Positions 42,826 through 51,563 of a DNA stretch of 64,000 nt are shown here, piece by piece. The notes beneath the pieces are model-generated. The model was given only the letters and a program-made list of their open reading frames with translations. It did no database searches and was not told where the DNA came from. Source of the DNA: Syntrophales bacterium (GTDB lineage Bacteria > Desulfobacterota > Syntrophia > Syntrophales > PHBD01); the NCBI GenBank assembly GCA_035363115.1, contig DAOSEM010000001.1, positions 620,001 to 684,000 of the forward strand. Reading direction: 5' to 3'. A program made the position numbers and the translations under genes. Numbering within the stretch: position 1 is the stretch's first letter; every line of letters begins with the position of its first letter.

Positions 42826-44049
42826 ATGGTCAAGGCTGCAAAAATTGTCGTCAAAACGCCCCTTGTCGAGATGGACGGGGACGAGATGACCCGTGTCATG
42901 TGGGCGATGGTGAAGCAGAAACTGCTGTTTCCCTTCCTGGAGATGTCCCTGGAGTACTACGATCTGCACCTGAAACACCGCGACGAGACGGACGACCGGG
43001 TGACGGTCGATGCCGCCCGGGCCGTGGCGAGGCTAGGCGTGGGCGTCAAGTGCGCCACCATCACCGCCAACGAGGACCGTGTCCGGGAGTATTCGCTGAA
43101 GGAAGCGTGGAAGAGCCCCAACGCCACCATCCGGGCCTTCCTGGACGGGACGGTGTTCCGGACGCCGATCCTCGTAAAGAACATCCGGCCTTCCGTGAGC
43201 TCCTGGAAGCATCCCATCATCATCGGCCGCCACGCCTACGGCGACGTCTACAGCGGTGTCGAGATCCGCGTGCCCGGAGAGGGGACGGCGGAGATCGTGT
43301 TCCGGCCCTCCGACGGCGGCGAGCCTCTCCAAAAGACCATCCACACCTTCACGGGGCCCGGCATCATCCAGGGAATCCACAACACCGACGCCTCCATCGA
43401 GAGCTTCGCCCGGGCCTGCTTCACCTACGCCCTGGACCGGAAGGTGGACGTCTGGTTCAGCACGAAGGACACCATCTCCCAGACCTACGATGCCCGGTTC
43501 CGGGAGGTCTTCCAGCGGGAGTACAATCAGAACTGGAAACAGGCCTTCGAGAAGGAGGGGCGGGAGTATTTCTTCACCCTCATCGACGACGCGGTGGCCC
43601 GGGTCATGAAGTCCGAGGGGGGAATGCTCTGGGCGCTGAAGAACTATGACGGCGACGTCCTGTCCGACATGGTCGCCTCCGCATGCGGCAGCCTGGCCAT
43701 GATGACCTCCGTCCTCGTGTCTCCCCGCGGGTGGTATGAGTTCGAGGCGGCCCACGGGACGGTGCAGAAGCACTACTACAGGCACCTCAAGGGGGAAGTC
43801 ACGTCCACCAACTCGATGGCCCTCATCTTCGCCTGGACGGGAGCCCTCCGGAAACGGGGCGAGATGGACGGGACGCCGGACGTCGGCGCCTTTGCCGATG
43901 CCGTAGAGAAGGCCGCCATTGGGACCATCGAGGACGGGACCATGACGGGCGATCTCCTGGCCCTGGCCGATCCGGATTCGCGAAACCGGAAGGTGACCAC
44001 AGAGGGATTCATCGATGCCGTGGCGGAGCGGTTGGCGAGGGAGCTGTAA
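42826..44049 (+). CDS. icd: NADP-dependent isocitrate dehydrogenase (homodimeric type)
   Basis: 407 residues from the ATG at 42826. It resembles the dimeric IDH1/2-like class, with TPLVEMDGDEMTR at the start, TITANEDRVREY, SPNATIRAFLDGTVFR and YEFEAAHGTVQKHY. It oxidises isocitrate to 2-oxoglutarate and CO2. Seventy-four bases after aconitase, likely in the same operon. The gene symbol is by functional analogy; the protein is unlike E. coli Icd in type. Confidence 0.95.
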   Translation: MVKAAKIVVKTPLVEMDGDEMTRVMWAMVKQKLLFPFLEMSLEYYDLHLKHRDETDDRVTVDAARAVARLGVGVKCATITANEDRVREYSLKEAWKSPNATIRAFLDGTVFRTPILVKNIRPSVSSWKHPIIIGRHAYGDVYSGVEIRVPGEGTAEIVFRPSDGGEPLQKTIHTFTGPGIIQGIHNTDASIESFARACFTYALDRKVDVWFSTKDTISQTYDARFREVFQREYNQNWKQAFEKEGREYFFTLIDDAVARVMKSEGGMLWALKNYDGDVLSDMVASACGSLAMMTSVLVSPRGWYEFEAAHGTVQKHYYRHLKGEVTSTNSMALIFAWTGALRKRGEMDGTPDVGAFADAVEKAAIGTIEDGTMTGDLLALADPDSRNRKVTTEGFIDAVAERLAREL

Positions 44050-44083
44050 CCGATTGTCCAAGCCTTTCCCTGCGGGTAGTTCC

Positions 44084-45148
44084 ATGAAAAAACCGAATCT
44101 CCGGGACATGACGCTGGAAGAGCTGGAGGCCTTCATCGCCGGGATGGGGAAGGAGCGCTACCGGGCCCGCCAGATCATGAAGTGGCTCTACAACACGCCG
44201 GTGGAGTCCTTTGCGGAGATGACGACCCTATCCCGGCCGTTCCGTGAACAGATGGAGATCCAGGCCTCCCTGGACCAGCCGGAGATCGCCGGCGATCAGG
44301 TCTCCCGGGACGGGACGAAGAAGATCCTCTTCCGGCTGCGGGACCGGCGGTTCATCGAGAGCGTCCTGATCCCGGGGAAGAATCATTGGACCGCCTGCGT
44401 CTCCACCCAGGCGGGCTGCGCCATGGGCTGCCGGTTCTGCCTGACGGGGAAGACGGGCTTCGGGCGTGATCTCCTGCCGTCGGAGATCACGGGGCAGGTG
44501 ACGCGGATCCGGTTCGGCACCCCCGAGGGGCCCGACGTGAAGAACATCGTCCTCATGGGGATGGGGGAGCCCCTGGCCAACTACCAAAACACGGTCAAGG
44601 CCCTGAAGAACCTGACCTCCGACTATGGGCTGGGATTCTCGACCCGGAAAATCACCGTGTCCACCTGCGGCCTGGCGCCCCGGATTCTCCGGCTTGGGGA
44701 AGACCTCTGCGTGAACCTCGCCGTCTCCCTGAACGCCCCGGACGACCGGCGTCGCAGCGAGCTCATGCCGGTCAATCAAAAGTATCCCCTGGCGGCGCTC
44801 CTGAAGGCCTGTCGCGACTATCCCATGCCGGGGCGAAGGATGTTGACCTTCGAGTATATCCTCATCGGGGGGATCAACGACGCGCCGGCCGACGCGGAGA
44901 CGCTCGCCCGGCTTCTCCGGGGGCTCCGCTGCAAGATCAACCTCATCGCCTTCAACGAATTCCCCGGGTCCCCCTACCGCAGTCCCTCGGAAGAGGCGGT
45001 GCAGGCCTTCCGGGACATCCTCATCCGCCGGCACTACACGGCGATCCTCCGGGCCAGCAAGGGGAGCGACATCCTCGCCGCCTGCGGCCAGTTGAGCGGC
45101 CGGGCGGCGGACGAGGCCGGGCCGCCGTCTTACTCCTCCAGCATGTAG
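44084..45148 (+). CDS. rlmN: 23S rRNA (A2503)/tRNA (A37) C2-methyltransferase RlmN
   Basis: 354 residues from the ATG at 44084. The radical SAM motif AGCAMGCRFCLTG (Cys-x3-Cys-x2-Cys) is present; VLMGMGEPLANY is the GGE-type SAM motif, and SDILAACGQL holds the Cys that carries the transferred methylene. It methylates adenosine at C2 in 23S rRNA and some tRNAs. Its stop overlaps the convergent PEPCK-like gene by 19 bases. Confidence 0.96.
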   Translation: MKKPNLRDMTLEELEAFIAGMGKERYRARQIMKWLYNTPVESFAEMTTLSRPFREQMEIQASLDQPEIAGDQVSRDGTKKILFRLRDRRFIESVLIPGKNHWTACVSTQAGCAMGCRFCLTGKTGFGRDLLPSEITGQVTRIRFGTPEGPDVKNIVLMGMGEPLANYQNTVKALKNLTSDYGLGFSTRKITVSTCGLAPRILRLGEDLCVNLAVSLNAPDDRRRSELMPVNQKYPLAALLKACRDYPMPGRRMLTFEYILIGGINDAPADAETLARLLRGLRCKINLIAFNEFPGSPYRSPSEEAVQAFRDILIRRHYTAILRASKGSDILAACGQLSGRAADEAGPPSYSSSM

Positions 45149-46755
45149 GGCAGGGACTCCCGGATGTTGTCGGGAATCCGGCCGTACATTCCCTCGAACT
45201 CCTCCAGGAAGGCCTGCCGTCCCCGGAAGAAGTCCCGGACTTTCTTTTTCAGGACTGCTGTATCCTCATGCAGCCGGGAAGCGACCATCATGTCCAGGTT
45301 TGCCCGGTCGCACTGGACGGGATAGGAGTATCCCAGGATGTCCGCGTCGGAGCTGAAGCGGATCTGGCGGCGCACCAGGTCGTTGTAGGAGGCCAGGGAC
45401 TGGCGGAGGGTGACCTTTCGCTCGAAGGCGCCGATGGTTCCCGTGTTGGCCAGGTAGCAACGGGTGGGGTTCTTCATCAGGATTTCATGGAAGAGCATGG
45501 CGTGCTCCAGCCGGTTCCCAGTCAGGAAGGGATCGAGGAAGATCTCCCGTTTGAACTTTCCCGCCTCTTCGGGATTGCCGCCGCTCGACTCGATCGACTC
45601 GCCGTAGAGAAACTGCATGACCGCCTGCTCGGGAGTAAGGCGGGAGAGGACGTTGGCGAGAGGGTTCCGGGTCAGGATGATGATGTTGTGGACCCGGTCC
45701 GCCCGGAGGCCGGGGCTCGCGATCTCCAGATTGGCCCGGGTGACGATGGCCCGGCCGTTTCCCGTCTTGGAGGTGTCCCGGAAATCGGGCATATAGGGAT
45801 ATTTCGTAACGGCCACGTTTTCCAGGAAGGCATCCCGGGACTCGGCGGCCCGGAGGATCTCCGGCTGGCTTTCGTCGAGGCCTTCCGTCTTCACGTAGAG
45901 CCCGCCCATTTCGAAGGCCTCGTAGCCGCCGTCGAAGCCGAAGGTCCCGCCGTCGTCGCCGATCATCTCGGAGGTCTCCCGGGGCAGCCGGGCAAAGGAC
46001 CGGCAGAGGGTGGTGGTCTTTCCCGTGGCGGTGAGGCCGGAGACGGCGGTGACGACTTCTGTCAGTTCCGGCCGGTCCGTCTCCGGAGAGAAGACCCACA
46101 GCCTGTCCCGGCGTGCCCCGGCATGGAGAAAGATGCCCGTCCGGTCGATGGCCTTGACCCGCCAGTTCTCGAAATGGAACACCCCTTTTTTCCCCTCCCC
46201 GAGGTACATCGTGTTGCGGCAGATCTTGACCTGCTCTCCCCGGCGGCTGCCCATCATCAGGCGGACCGTCAGGTCTTTTTCGAGAAGCTTCCGGAACCGG
46301 TTGAGCCGGAAGGCCTCGTCGGTGAAGAAGAGAATCGTGTAGGTCGGGTCCTCGACGCTGCGCGGAGCCGGGGAGTCGTCGAAGAGAAGCTTCAGGCCGT
46401 AGGCGATCTGGGCGAAGTGCTCAGGGATCAGGAAACGGCAGGACACCCCGTTTCGGCCGTCGCCGACGAGGACGTCAAGGGAGACGATCCGCTCGTTCCG
46501 GAGGCAGTAGACGGCCTGTTCCGCCAGGGCGTCCTCTTCCGTGCCGAAGGCGTCGTCGACGCTGTTTTTGGTATGGGGGGCCGACCGGTTCATGGGCTCC
46601 GAATCGGAGGCCAGGGATCCGAAGGACGTACGGATCACATCCTCCTGGCGCGTGGCGATATCCTTGATTTCGGTGAGGGAGAGCCCCTCCAGGAGACGTC
46701 CGTCCCGGCGTGCTTCTTCAAAAACCTGCCGGGCTGCCTTCTTGAACGTGTTCAT
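45130..46755 (-). CDS. Divergent ATP-type phosphoenolpyruvate carboxykinase-like protein
   Basis: 541 residues, the PckA length. The ATP-binding P-loop is GLTATGKTTT (240-249), a variant of GLSGTGKTT. Metal ligands appear conserved as Lys in LGEGKKGVF (about 189-190), His211 in IFLHAG and Asp in IGDD (265-268). SRLTPEQAVMQFLYG matches the family, and NRSAPHTKN may be a degenerate RSPKDK substrate loop. The family makes PEP from oxaloacetate and ATP. An insertion lies before the P-loop, so activity is less certain. The ATG at 46755 has a GGAGG site six bases upstream. Confidence 0.8.
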   Translation of the reverse strand: MNTFKKAARQVFEEARRDGRLLEGLSLTEIKDIATRQEDVIRTSFGSLASDSEPMNRSAPHTKNSVDDAFGTEEDALAEQAVYCLRNERIVSLDVLVGDGRNGVSCRFLIPEHFAQIAYGLKLLFDDSPAPRSVEDPTYTILFFTDEAFRLNRFRKLLEKDLTVRLMMGSRRGEQVKICRNTMYLGEGKKGVFHFENWRVKAIDRTGIFLHAGARRDRLWVFSPETDRPELTEVVTAVSGLTATGKTTTLCRSFARLPRETSEMIGDDGGTFGFDGGYEAFEMGGLYVKTEGLDESQPEILRAAESRDAFLENVAVTKYPYMPDFRDTSKTGNGRAIVTRANLEIASPGLRADRVHNIIILTRNPLANVLSRLTPEQAVMQFLYGESIESSGGNPEEAGKFKREIFLDPFLTGNRLEHAMLFHEILMKNPTRCYLANTGTIGAFERKVTLRQSLASYNDLVRRQIRFSSDADILGYSYPVQCDRANLDMMVASRLHEDTAVLKKKVRDFFRGRQAFLEEFEGMYGRIPDNIRESLPYMLEE

Positions 46756-46806
46756 CATGTTCCTCCACATTGACATGTCCGGCAAACTGTCATACCGGAG
46801 TGGTCG

Positions 46807-47742
46807 ATGAAATCGCTTTTCTCTTTTCTGTCCGGGCTTCCGGTCAAACCGTCCACCCGGGCCTTTCTCCGGGAAGCCGAATCCGTGCCCGGATATGGAT
46901 TCCTGGACTTTGTTCATGGATACGTTTACGGCCGGTGGCCTTCCCTGTATGTCGGCATGGCAACGGGATGCCATCCCCTGGCAAGGATCCTCGGGCCTCC
47001 CGCCCGGCTGCTCCTGGAACTTTACGAACGAAGCGTCCGGTGTCCGGACAGCGGCATGCCGCCAGGAAAAACAAGCTTCGCCGATGCATACCACGGCAAG
47101 GTGATGCCACTGGAGGGCGCGATCCGCCTTGTGTCCGTCCAGCGGGAGGTTTGCCTGCAAGGCATGGAATCGGTCGTTCCCTATCCCGTGGCCCGGGACC
47201 TGATTCTACGCGAGCCGGACCGGATGGTTGCTCTCGAGTGTCCCTGCCGCGCTCACCGGGCCGACCCTTGCAGGCCCCTGGACGTGTGTCTTGTTGTCGG
47301 AGAGCCGTTCGCCTCATTCGCCCGCGAGCACAACCCCCGGAAGAGCCGCTGGATTACGCCGGAGGAAGCGGCATCCATCCTGAAGGCGGAGCATGACCGG
47401 GGACACGTTCACCATGCGTTCTTCAAGGATGCCATGCTGGACCGCTTCTATGCCATCTGCAACTGCTGCTCCTGCTGCTGCGGAGCCATGAATGCCTATC
47501 GGGACGGGAGTCCCATGCTGGCTTCTTCAGGATATGTCTGCTGGATGGATGCGAGTCTCTGCGTCGGTTGCGGGAACTGTGTCGGAGCCTGCCCCTTCCG
47601 GGCGATCGGCCTGATAGGGGATAAAGCCGTCGTCGATCCGCTCCTCTGCATGGGTTGCGGGATCTGTGTCGACGGCTGCCCCACCGGGGCCTTGAGCCTG
47701 TTGCGGGACGTCACCCGGAGTGTGCCCCTGGAGATCCCTTGA
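46807..47742 (+). CDS. 4Fe-4S ferredoxin-type protein with extra Cys motifs
   Basis: 311 residues, no signal peptide. Two classical clusters at the C-terminus: CVGCGNCVGACP and CMGCGICVDGCP. Upstream are ECPCRAHRADPC near residue 142 and the dense CNCCSCCCGAM near 219, suggesting one or more further clusters. It resembles the uncharacterised iron-sulfur proteins common in sulfate reducers and syntrophs. Divergent from the PEPCK-like gene with a 51-base gap. Probably a cytoplasmic electron carrier or the small subunit of an unknown oxidoreductase. Confidence 0.85.
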   Translation: MKSLFSFLSGLPVKPSTRAFLREAESVPGYGFLDFVHGYVYGRWPSLYVGMATGCHPLARILGPPARLLLELYERSVRCPDSGMPPGKTSFADAYHGKVMPLEGAIRLVSVQREVCLQGMESVVPYPVARDLILREPDRMVALECPCRAHRADPCRPLDVCLVVGEPFASFAREHNPRKSRWITPEEAASILKAEHDRGHVHHAFFKDAMLDRFYAICNCCSCCCGAMNAYRDGSPMLASSGYVCWMDASLCVGCGNCVGACPFRAIGLIGDKAVVDPLLCMGCGICVDGCPTGALSLLRDVTRSVPLEIP

Positions 47743-47905
47743 GGCATGTAATTCCAATGTCGGCAGTACCTGCATCCCATATTCGGCGGCCCCGGTCAAG
47801 AGGCCGGGAGGGAACAGCCACGAATGGAGCCGGTGATTCGGGGCTTCTTTGGTCTTGGCCGATGTGGTAGGATGCATCCATACCGTCCGGAGAGGGGGTG
47901 GAGCC

Positions 47906-48085
47906 ATGACGGATGAAAAGAAGTTGCCGGATGTCTGGTGGAAGTGCAGCAACTGCGGCAATACAATCCAGGCGGAAAAGCCGCCGGTGGAATGTCCGGC
48001 CTGCCGGCAGAAGTGCGAGTTCCTGAATGTGACCTGCTATCAGCCGGACTGCGGTTTCACTGGAGTCGATCCCCGGCTGAAGTGA
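47906..48085 (+). CDS. Small zinc-ribbon/rubredoxin-like protein
   Basis: 59 residues from the ATG at 47906 (GGAG site). Three Cys pairs: WKCSNCGNT, ECPACRQKC and VTCYQPDCGF. Two pairs can make a rubredoxin-like or zinc-ribbon knuckle; the third may add stability. Such proteins occur beside redox genes in anaerobes and may serve electron transfer or RNA binding. The 163-base gap before it has one short hairpin but no recognised RNA. Confidence 0.72.
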   Translation: MTDEKKLPDVWWKCSNCGNTIQAEKPPVECPACRQKCEFLNVTCYQPDCGFTGVDPRLK

Positions 48086-48147
48086 TCCGGCGGATGATTG
48101 GGCGGGCAGGACGTGACCGACACGGGGCCATGAAATCATGAGGTGAG

Positions 48148-48432
48148 ATGATGACCGTTGAGCATATGGAAGGGGAAAACCGGGGGAGCATCATGCTGTA
48201 TGCCCTGAGCACCTGTGGTTGGTGCAAGAAGACCAAGGCGCTGCTGGGCGAGATGAAGGTGGCCTACGATTACACGGATGTGGACCTTTTGGACAAGGAA
48301 GAGAAGCGGCAGGCCATGGAGGAAGTGAAGAAATGGAATCCCGCCTGTTCGTTTCCGTCCATGGTCATCAACGGAAGCCAGTGCATCGTCGGCTTCAACG
48401 AGGCGAAGATACGGGAAGCTTTGAAAAAATGA
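48148..48432 (+). CDS. Glutaredoxin-like thiol-disulfide oxidoreductase
   Basis: 94 residues. STCGWCKKTK carries the CxxC active site and FPSMVING is the cis-Pro loop of a thioredoxin/glutaredoxin fold. It should reduce disulfides or glutathionylated or bacillithiol-type mixed disulfides. Its stop overlaps the ferredoxin:thioredoxin reductase start by four bases, so it is very probably the direct substrate of that enzyme. The second in-frame ATG at 48151 is an alternative start. Confidence 0.88.
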   Translation: MMTVEHMEGENRGSIMLYALSTCGWCKKTKALLGEMKVAYDYTDVDLLDKEEKRQAMEEVKKWNPACSFPSMVINGSQCIVGFNEAKIREALKK

Positions 48433-48929
48433 ACCCTTCGATCATTGAGCAGGCCTGTGTCCGGCTGAGGCGGGAGGCCGAGGACGCCGGGTATCGCCTG
48501 AATCCCGACGAAGCCTTTGTCCGGGACCTTGTGGAAGGGCTTCTCGCCAACGAGGAACGCTATGGATACCGGGCTTGTCCGTGCCGTCTCGCCTCCGGGG
48601 TTCGGGAGGAGGATCTGGACATTGTCTGTCCCTGCGACTACCGGGATCCGGACCTGAATGACTTCGGTGCCTGCTATTGCGCCCTCTACGTGTCCGATGA
48701 GATCCTGAGCGGAGCCCGCGATCTGGAATCGATTCCGGACCGACGTCCGCCGGGGGGGCCCGGGCCCGTTTCCAGCGCTCCGGAGCCGTCCCGCAGTGTG
48801 GCCGGTGGAGGTCTGGCATATCCCGTCTGGCGTTGCCGGGTTTGCGGCTACCTGTGTGCCCGGGAGGAACCTCCCGGGGTCTGTCCGATCTGTAAGGCCA
48901 AAAAGGAGCGTTTCGAGAAGTTCATGTAA
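48429..48929 (+). CDS. Ferredoxin:thioredoxin reductase catalytic chain fused to rubredoxin
   Basis: 166 residues. The first 105 match the FTR catalytic subunit: the CPCR, CPCD and CYC motifs provide the cluster ligands and active-site Cys. A Pro/Ser-rich linker leads to a C-terminal rubredoxin-like domain, WRCRVCGYLCAREEPPGVCPICKA (Cys pairs in RCRVC and CPIC). It should transfer electrons from ferredoxin or rubredoxin to the disulfide of the adjacent glutaredoxin. Confidence 0.88.
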   Translation: MNPSIIEQACVRLRREAEDAGYRLNPDEAFVRDLVEGLLANEERYGYRACPCRLASGVREEDLDIVCPCDYRDPDLNDFGACYCALYVSDEILSGARDLESIPDRRPPGGPGPVSSAPEPSRSVAGGGLAYPVWRCRVCGYLCAREEPPGVCPICKAKKERFEKFM

Positions 48930-49010
48930 AGCATTTTTCGGTGGCGGAATCGGCGGGGCAATTCCAGCCGGGATCGTTGGTAACGGGTCCACGGACAACC
49001 GGCGGGAAAC

Positions 49011-49050
49011 AAAAAAAAGGAGGGGCGGCCCCGGGGCAGCCCCTCCTCCT
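49011..49050 (-). terminator. Rho-independent terminator of the NlpC/P60 gene
   Basis: AGGAGGGGC/GCCCCTCCT stem (49018-49026 with 49039-49047) followed on the minus strand by eight U (49018-49011). It lies 24 bases beyond the gene's stop. Confidence 0.82.
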
Positions 49051-49073
49051 GTATGATGCGGGAACCACGTTAT

Positions 49074-50102
49074 TTAAACGCTTCCGTTTCCCGTCTTGGC
49101 CTGCTCCTTTTCCTTGCCTTTCAGCCGGACGGCCTTCACAAAGCGCTTGCTGTAATAGGGATCGTCCAGGTTGTTGATGCTCACCTCGCGCTTCTTTCCC
49201 GCCGCCGCGTGGATGAACTGGTTGTTGCCGATGTAAATGCCGACGTGGCCGAAAGCGCGGCGCGTATTGAAAAAGACGAGATCTCCCACGTCCAGCTCGT
49301 CCTTGTCAACGTTCATGCCCACCCTGGACTGCTCACGGGCCGTACGGGGCAGGTTGACATCAAAAAACTGGTAGATCTTGGCCACGAAGCCCGAGCAGTC
49401 AATGCCTCGCACGGTCGAACCGCCGAACCGGTAGGGAGCGCCCAGAAAGCCCTTGACGACCTTCACGAACAACTGCTGCTCCTCCGGATTTCTCCAGTTC
49501 CCCATGAGATCGGCGCTGGAAACTATATCTTCCTCGATCTTGGCAAGATCCTCCGGTGTGGGCGCCGCGCCTTCATCTTCATCCAGTTCATCCTCGTCGC
49601 TCATTGCTGCTGTCCGCAGGCGCGGCTCGCTCCTCTCTGAATGCTGAGTTCCTGAAGCGACCCGTGCCAGAACAATTCTGCTCCCGGGTTTCAGCTTACT
49701 GGCGCGAAGATTGTTGAGTTTCTTGAGTTGTGCTACAGAGATGCCCGTTTTCTTGGAGATGCCGGAGAGGGTGTCGCCCGACCTGACCGTGTAGGTCGTT
49801 GTCCTGGCTGTTGCCGATCTGCCGTGGGAAGCGGCCTTGGCGCTCTTTACCGCGGTCCTGGATGCGCTTTTTGCGCTTGTTGACGGAATGGTCAGGACCT
49901 GCCCGAGTTTGAGCCGGTCGGATGTCAGGTTGTTGGCCTTTTTGATGGCATCAACGGAAACACCATGTTTTTTCGCGATGGTGTAAAGATTGGTACCGGA
50001 TTTGACCCGGTACTTCGAGTCGGCAAGGCACTCCGTATGGATGAAAATCACGGAGAGCAGGACGATCAGTCCCAGCGAAACACAAATCTGCCGTCTCATC
50101 AT
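49074..50102 (-). CDS. LysM-NlpC/P60 peptidoglycan endopeptidase
   Basis: 342 residues from the ATG at 50102, which has an AGGAGGT site; a longer frame upstream is not needed. A signal peptide (about 5-25) is followed by two LysM domains (KYRVKSGTNLYTIAKKHG and TYTVRSGDTLSGISKKTG), an acidic Ser/Glu linker, and an NlpC/P60 catalytic domain with DCSGFV (Cys), GHVGIYIG (His) and FIHA. It cleaves peptide cross-links in peptidoglycan outside the inner membrane. Its own promoter and terminator make it a single-gene unit. Confidence 0.95.
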   Translation of the reverse strand: MMRRQICVSLGLIVLLSVIFIHTECLADSKYRVKSGTNLYTIAKKHGVSVDAIKKANNLTSDRLKLGQVLTIPSTSAKSASRTAVKSAKAASHGRSATARTTTYTVRSGDTLSGISKKTGISVAQLKKLNNLRASKLKPGSRIVLARVASGTQHSERSEPRLRTAAMSDEDELDEDEGAAPTPEDLAKIEEDIVSSADLMGNWRNPEEQQLFVKVVKGFLGAPYRFGGSTVRGIDCSGFVAKIYQFFDVNLPRTAREQSRVGMNVDKDELDVGDLVFFNTRRAFGHVGIYIGNNQFIHAAAGKKREVSINNLDDPYYSKRFVKAVRLKGKEKEQAKTGNGSV

Positions 50103-50201
50103 GGAAGTACCTCCTTCTTGGAAGTCGGGGGATGCCCCACTAAGAGGCGGTGCACAGATTTCGGCAGAAAATGAACTGTACACGTGATGACATGTGCGCC
50201 T

Positions 50202-50230
50202 CTTGTATCTGAACAAACCCCCCAAGTCAA
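50202..50230 (-). promoter_or_regulatory. Predicted promoter of the NlpC/P60 gene
   Basis: Minus strand TTGACT (50230-50225), 17 bases, TACAAG (50207-50202). The leader to the ATG at 50102 is about 95 bases. Four and five of six matches. Confidence 0.55.
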
Positions 50231-50292
50231 TTTTTTTTTGCCTCCCATCCCTTCAAGGCGCTAAAAGCTTTGTGATTTCGGAGAATCCTGCT

Positions 50293-50344
50293 TTGCAAAC
50301 GGGTTGTGTTGATGTATGAAGGGACCCCCGGCGGTACCGCCGGG
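50293..50344 (+). promoter_or_regulatory. Predicted mtgA promoter with an 18-bp perfect palindrome
   Basis: TTGCAA (50293-50298), 16 bases, TATGAA (50315-50320). The palindrome CCCGGCGGTACCGCCGGG (50327-50344) begins seven bases after the -10, near the expected start site, where a repressor operator could sit. It could instead be a hairpin in the leader. No regulator is known. Confidence 0.4.
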
Positions 50345-50381
50345 CGAGTCGGAACAAAGGCTCCGTACGGATCGGTGAGCG

Positions 50382-51335
50382 ATGAGGAAAAGAACCGGAA
50401 AAAGGATAAAGAATATCGTCAAGAAAAAGTGGATCTGGCTTCTTCTTCTGATCCCCGTGGTGTGGCTGATCGGCAGCATCGGTCTCTCCTTCGTCTGGCC
50501 CGGTGTTTCGAAGTTCCAGAAGGTGAACCCCGTGAAGACGTCCTTCATGGAATACCGGGAGGACGAGTGGCGAAGCCAGGGGAAGGGCATCCGGATCCAG
50601 CAGCGATGGGTGCCGCTCGGCAGGATTTCTCCCTATGTCGTCAAAGCGGTGATCATTGCCGAGGACGACAAGTTCTGGCGTCATGAGGGATTCGACTACG
50701 ATGCGATCCAGAAGGCCATCGAGAAAGACCTGAAGCAGAAGAAGTTCAAGGTTGGGGGGAGCACCATCAGCCAGCAGCTGGCAAAAAACCTGTTTCTCAC
50801 GCCGTCCAGAAATCCCGTCCGCAAGATCCGTGAGGCCATTTATACATGGCGCATGGAGGAGAACCTGTCGAAAAAGAGGATTCTTGAGCTCTATCTTAAC
50901 GTTGCCGAGTGGGGGGAGGGAATCTTCGGAATCGAGATGGCCGCCCGGCACCACTTCGGGAAAACCGCGTCGGCACTGTCGGCCATGGAGGCGGCGCGCC
51001 TCGCCGCGGTCCTGCCGAACCCGCGTCTGTACAGTCCCACCGGAAACTCGCGCTATGTAAACTACCGTTCCCAGAAGATATACGGGATCATGGTGCGGCG
51101 GGGAATCGTAATCGAGGAATATGAGGAAGTCCTGCAGGATGCCAGGGAGGCCGTCAGCGATGAGGCCAGGGGCATAACCATTACGCCCGGGCAGGATGAG
51201 AAGGCGCCGGGTGCTTCTCCGGAGACCTCCGCTCCCGGCGGCCTGCAGACCCCGGCGCAGGAAAACCGGCCGCAGGAGCGGAAGCCGGAGCCCCTCCCCG
51301 GCGAGCCACAGCCTTCCCGTTATCCCGGTCGGTGA
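50382..51335 (+). CDS. mtgA: Monofunctional peptidoglycan glycosyltransferase (GT51)
   Basis: 317 residues. A membrane anchor (about 17-40) precedes the GT51 domain with AEDDKFWRHEGFD (catalytic Glu), GGSTISQQLAKNLFL, KIREA and KKRILELYLNVAEWG. It polymerises lipid II into glycan strands outside the inner membrane. No transpeptidase domain follows; the C-terminal 60 residues are Pro/Gln/Glu rich and disordered. Divergent from the NlpC/P60 gene. Confidence 0.95.
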   Translation: MRKRTGKRIKNIVKKKWIWLLLLIPVVWLIGSIGLSFVWPGVSKFQKVNPVKTSFMEYREDEWRSQGKGIRIQQRWVPLGRISPYVVKAVIIAEDDKFWRHEGFDYDAIQKAIEKDLKQKKFKVGGSTISQQLAKNLFLTPSRNPVRKIREAIYTWRMEENLSKKRILELYLNVAEWGEGIFGIEMAARHHFGKTASALSAMEAARLAAVLPNPRLYSPTGNSRYVNYRSQKIYGIMVRRGIVIEEYEEVLQDAREAVSDEARGITITPGQDEKAPGASPETSAPGGLQTPAQENRPQERKPEPLPGEPQPSRYPGR

Positions 51336-51500
51336 ATTTTGGCGCATGCAGCGGTTGCGCCTGTCTGCCTCCCGACCAGGGAGGACGCCGTCGGCCGCGG
51401 CAGGGGTATCGATCCCCTGGGTAGTGCCAAGATTCCGATATCGCACAAGTATTTCTCTTGCAGGTGGAGGAAATCCATGGTGCCACCGGCTGAATAAACC

Positions 51501-51529
51501 TTGACAAGGGGTGGTGATTATGGTTTATC
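51501..51529 (+). promoter_or_regulatory. Predicted rpmH operon promoter
   Basis: A perfect TTGACA (51501-51506), 17 bases, TTTATC (51524-51529, three of six). The rpmH start is 34 bases downstream. The 228-base gap before rpmH shows no dnaA gene and no clear DnaA box cluster. Confidence 0.5.
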
Positions 51530-51563
51530 ACACGACCTATTTCTATTTTCGGGAACGGACACG

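Noticed and set aside
47743..47905. Structured RNA before the zinc-ribbon protein
   Set aside because: One CCCGG/CCGGG hairpin is not enough to name an RNA family, and no conserved motif was recognised.
51336..51563. Replication origin next to rpmH
   Set aside because: The gap contains no dnaA gene and no convincing TTATCCACA box cluster; only a weak TTATCAC-like string.
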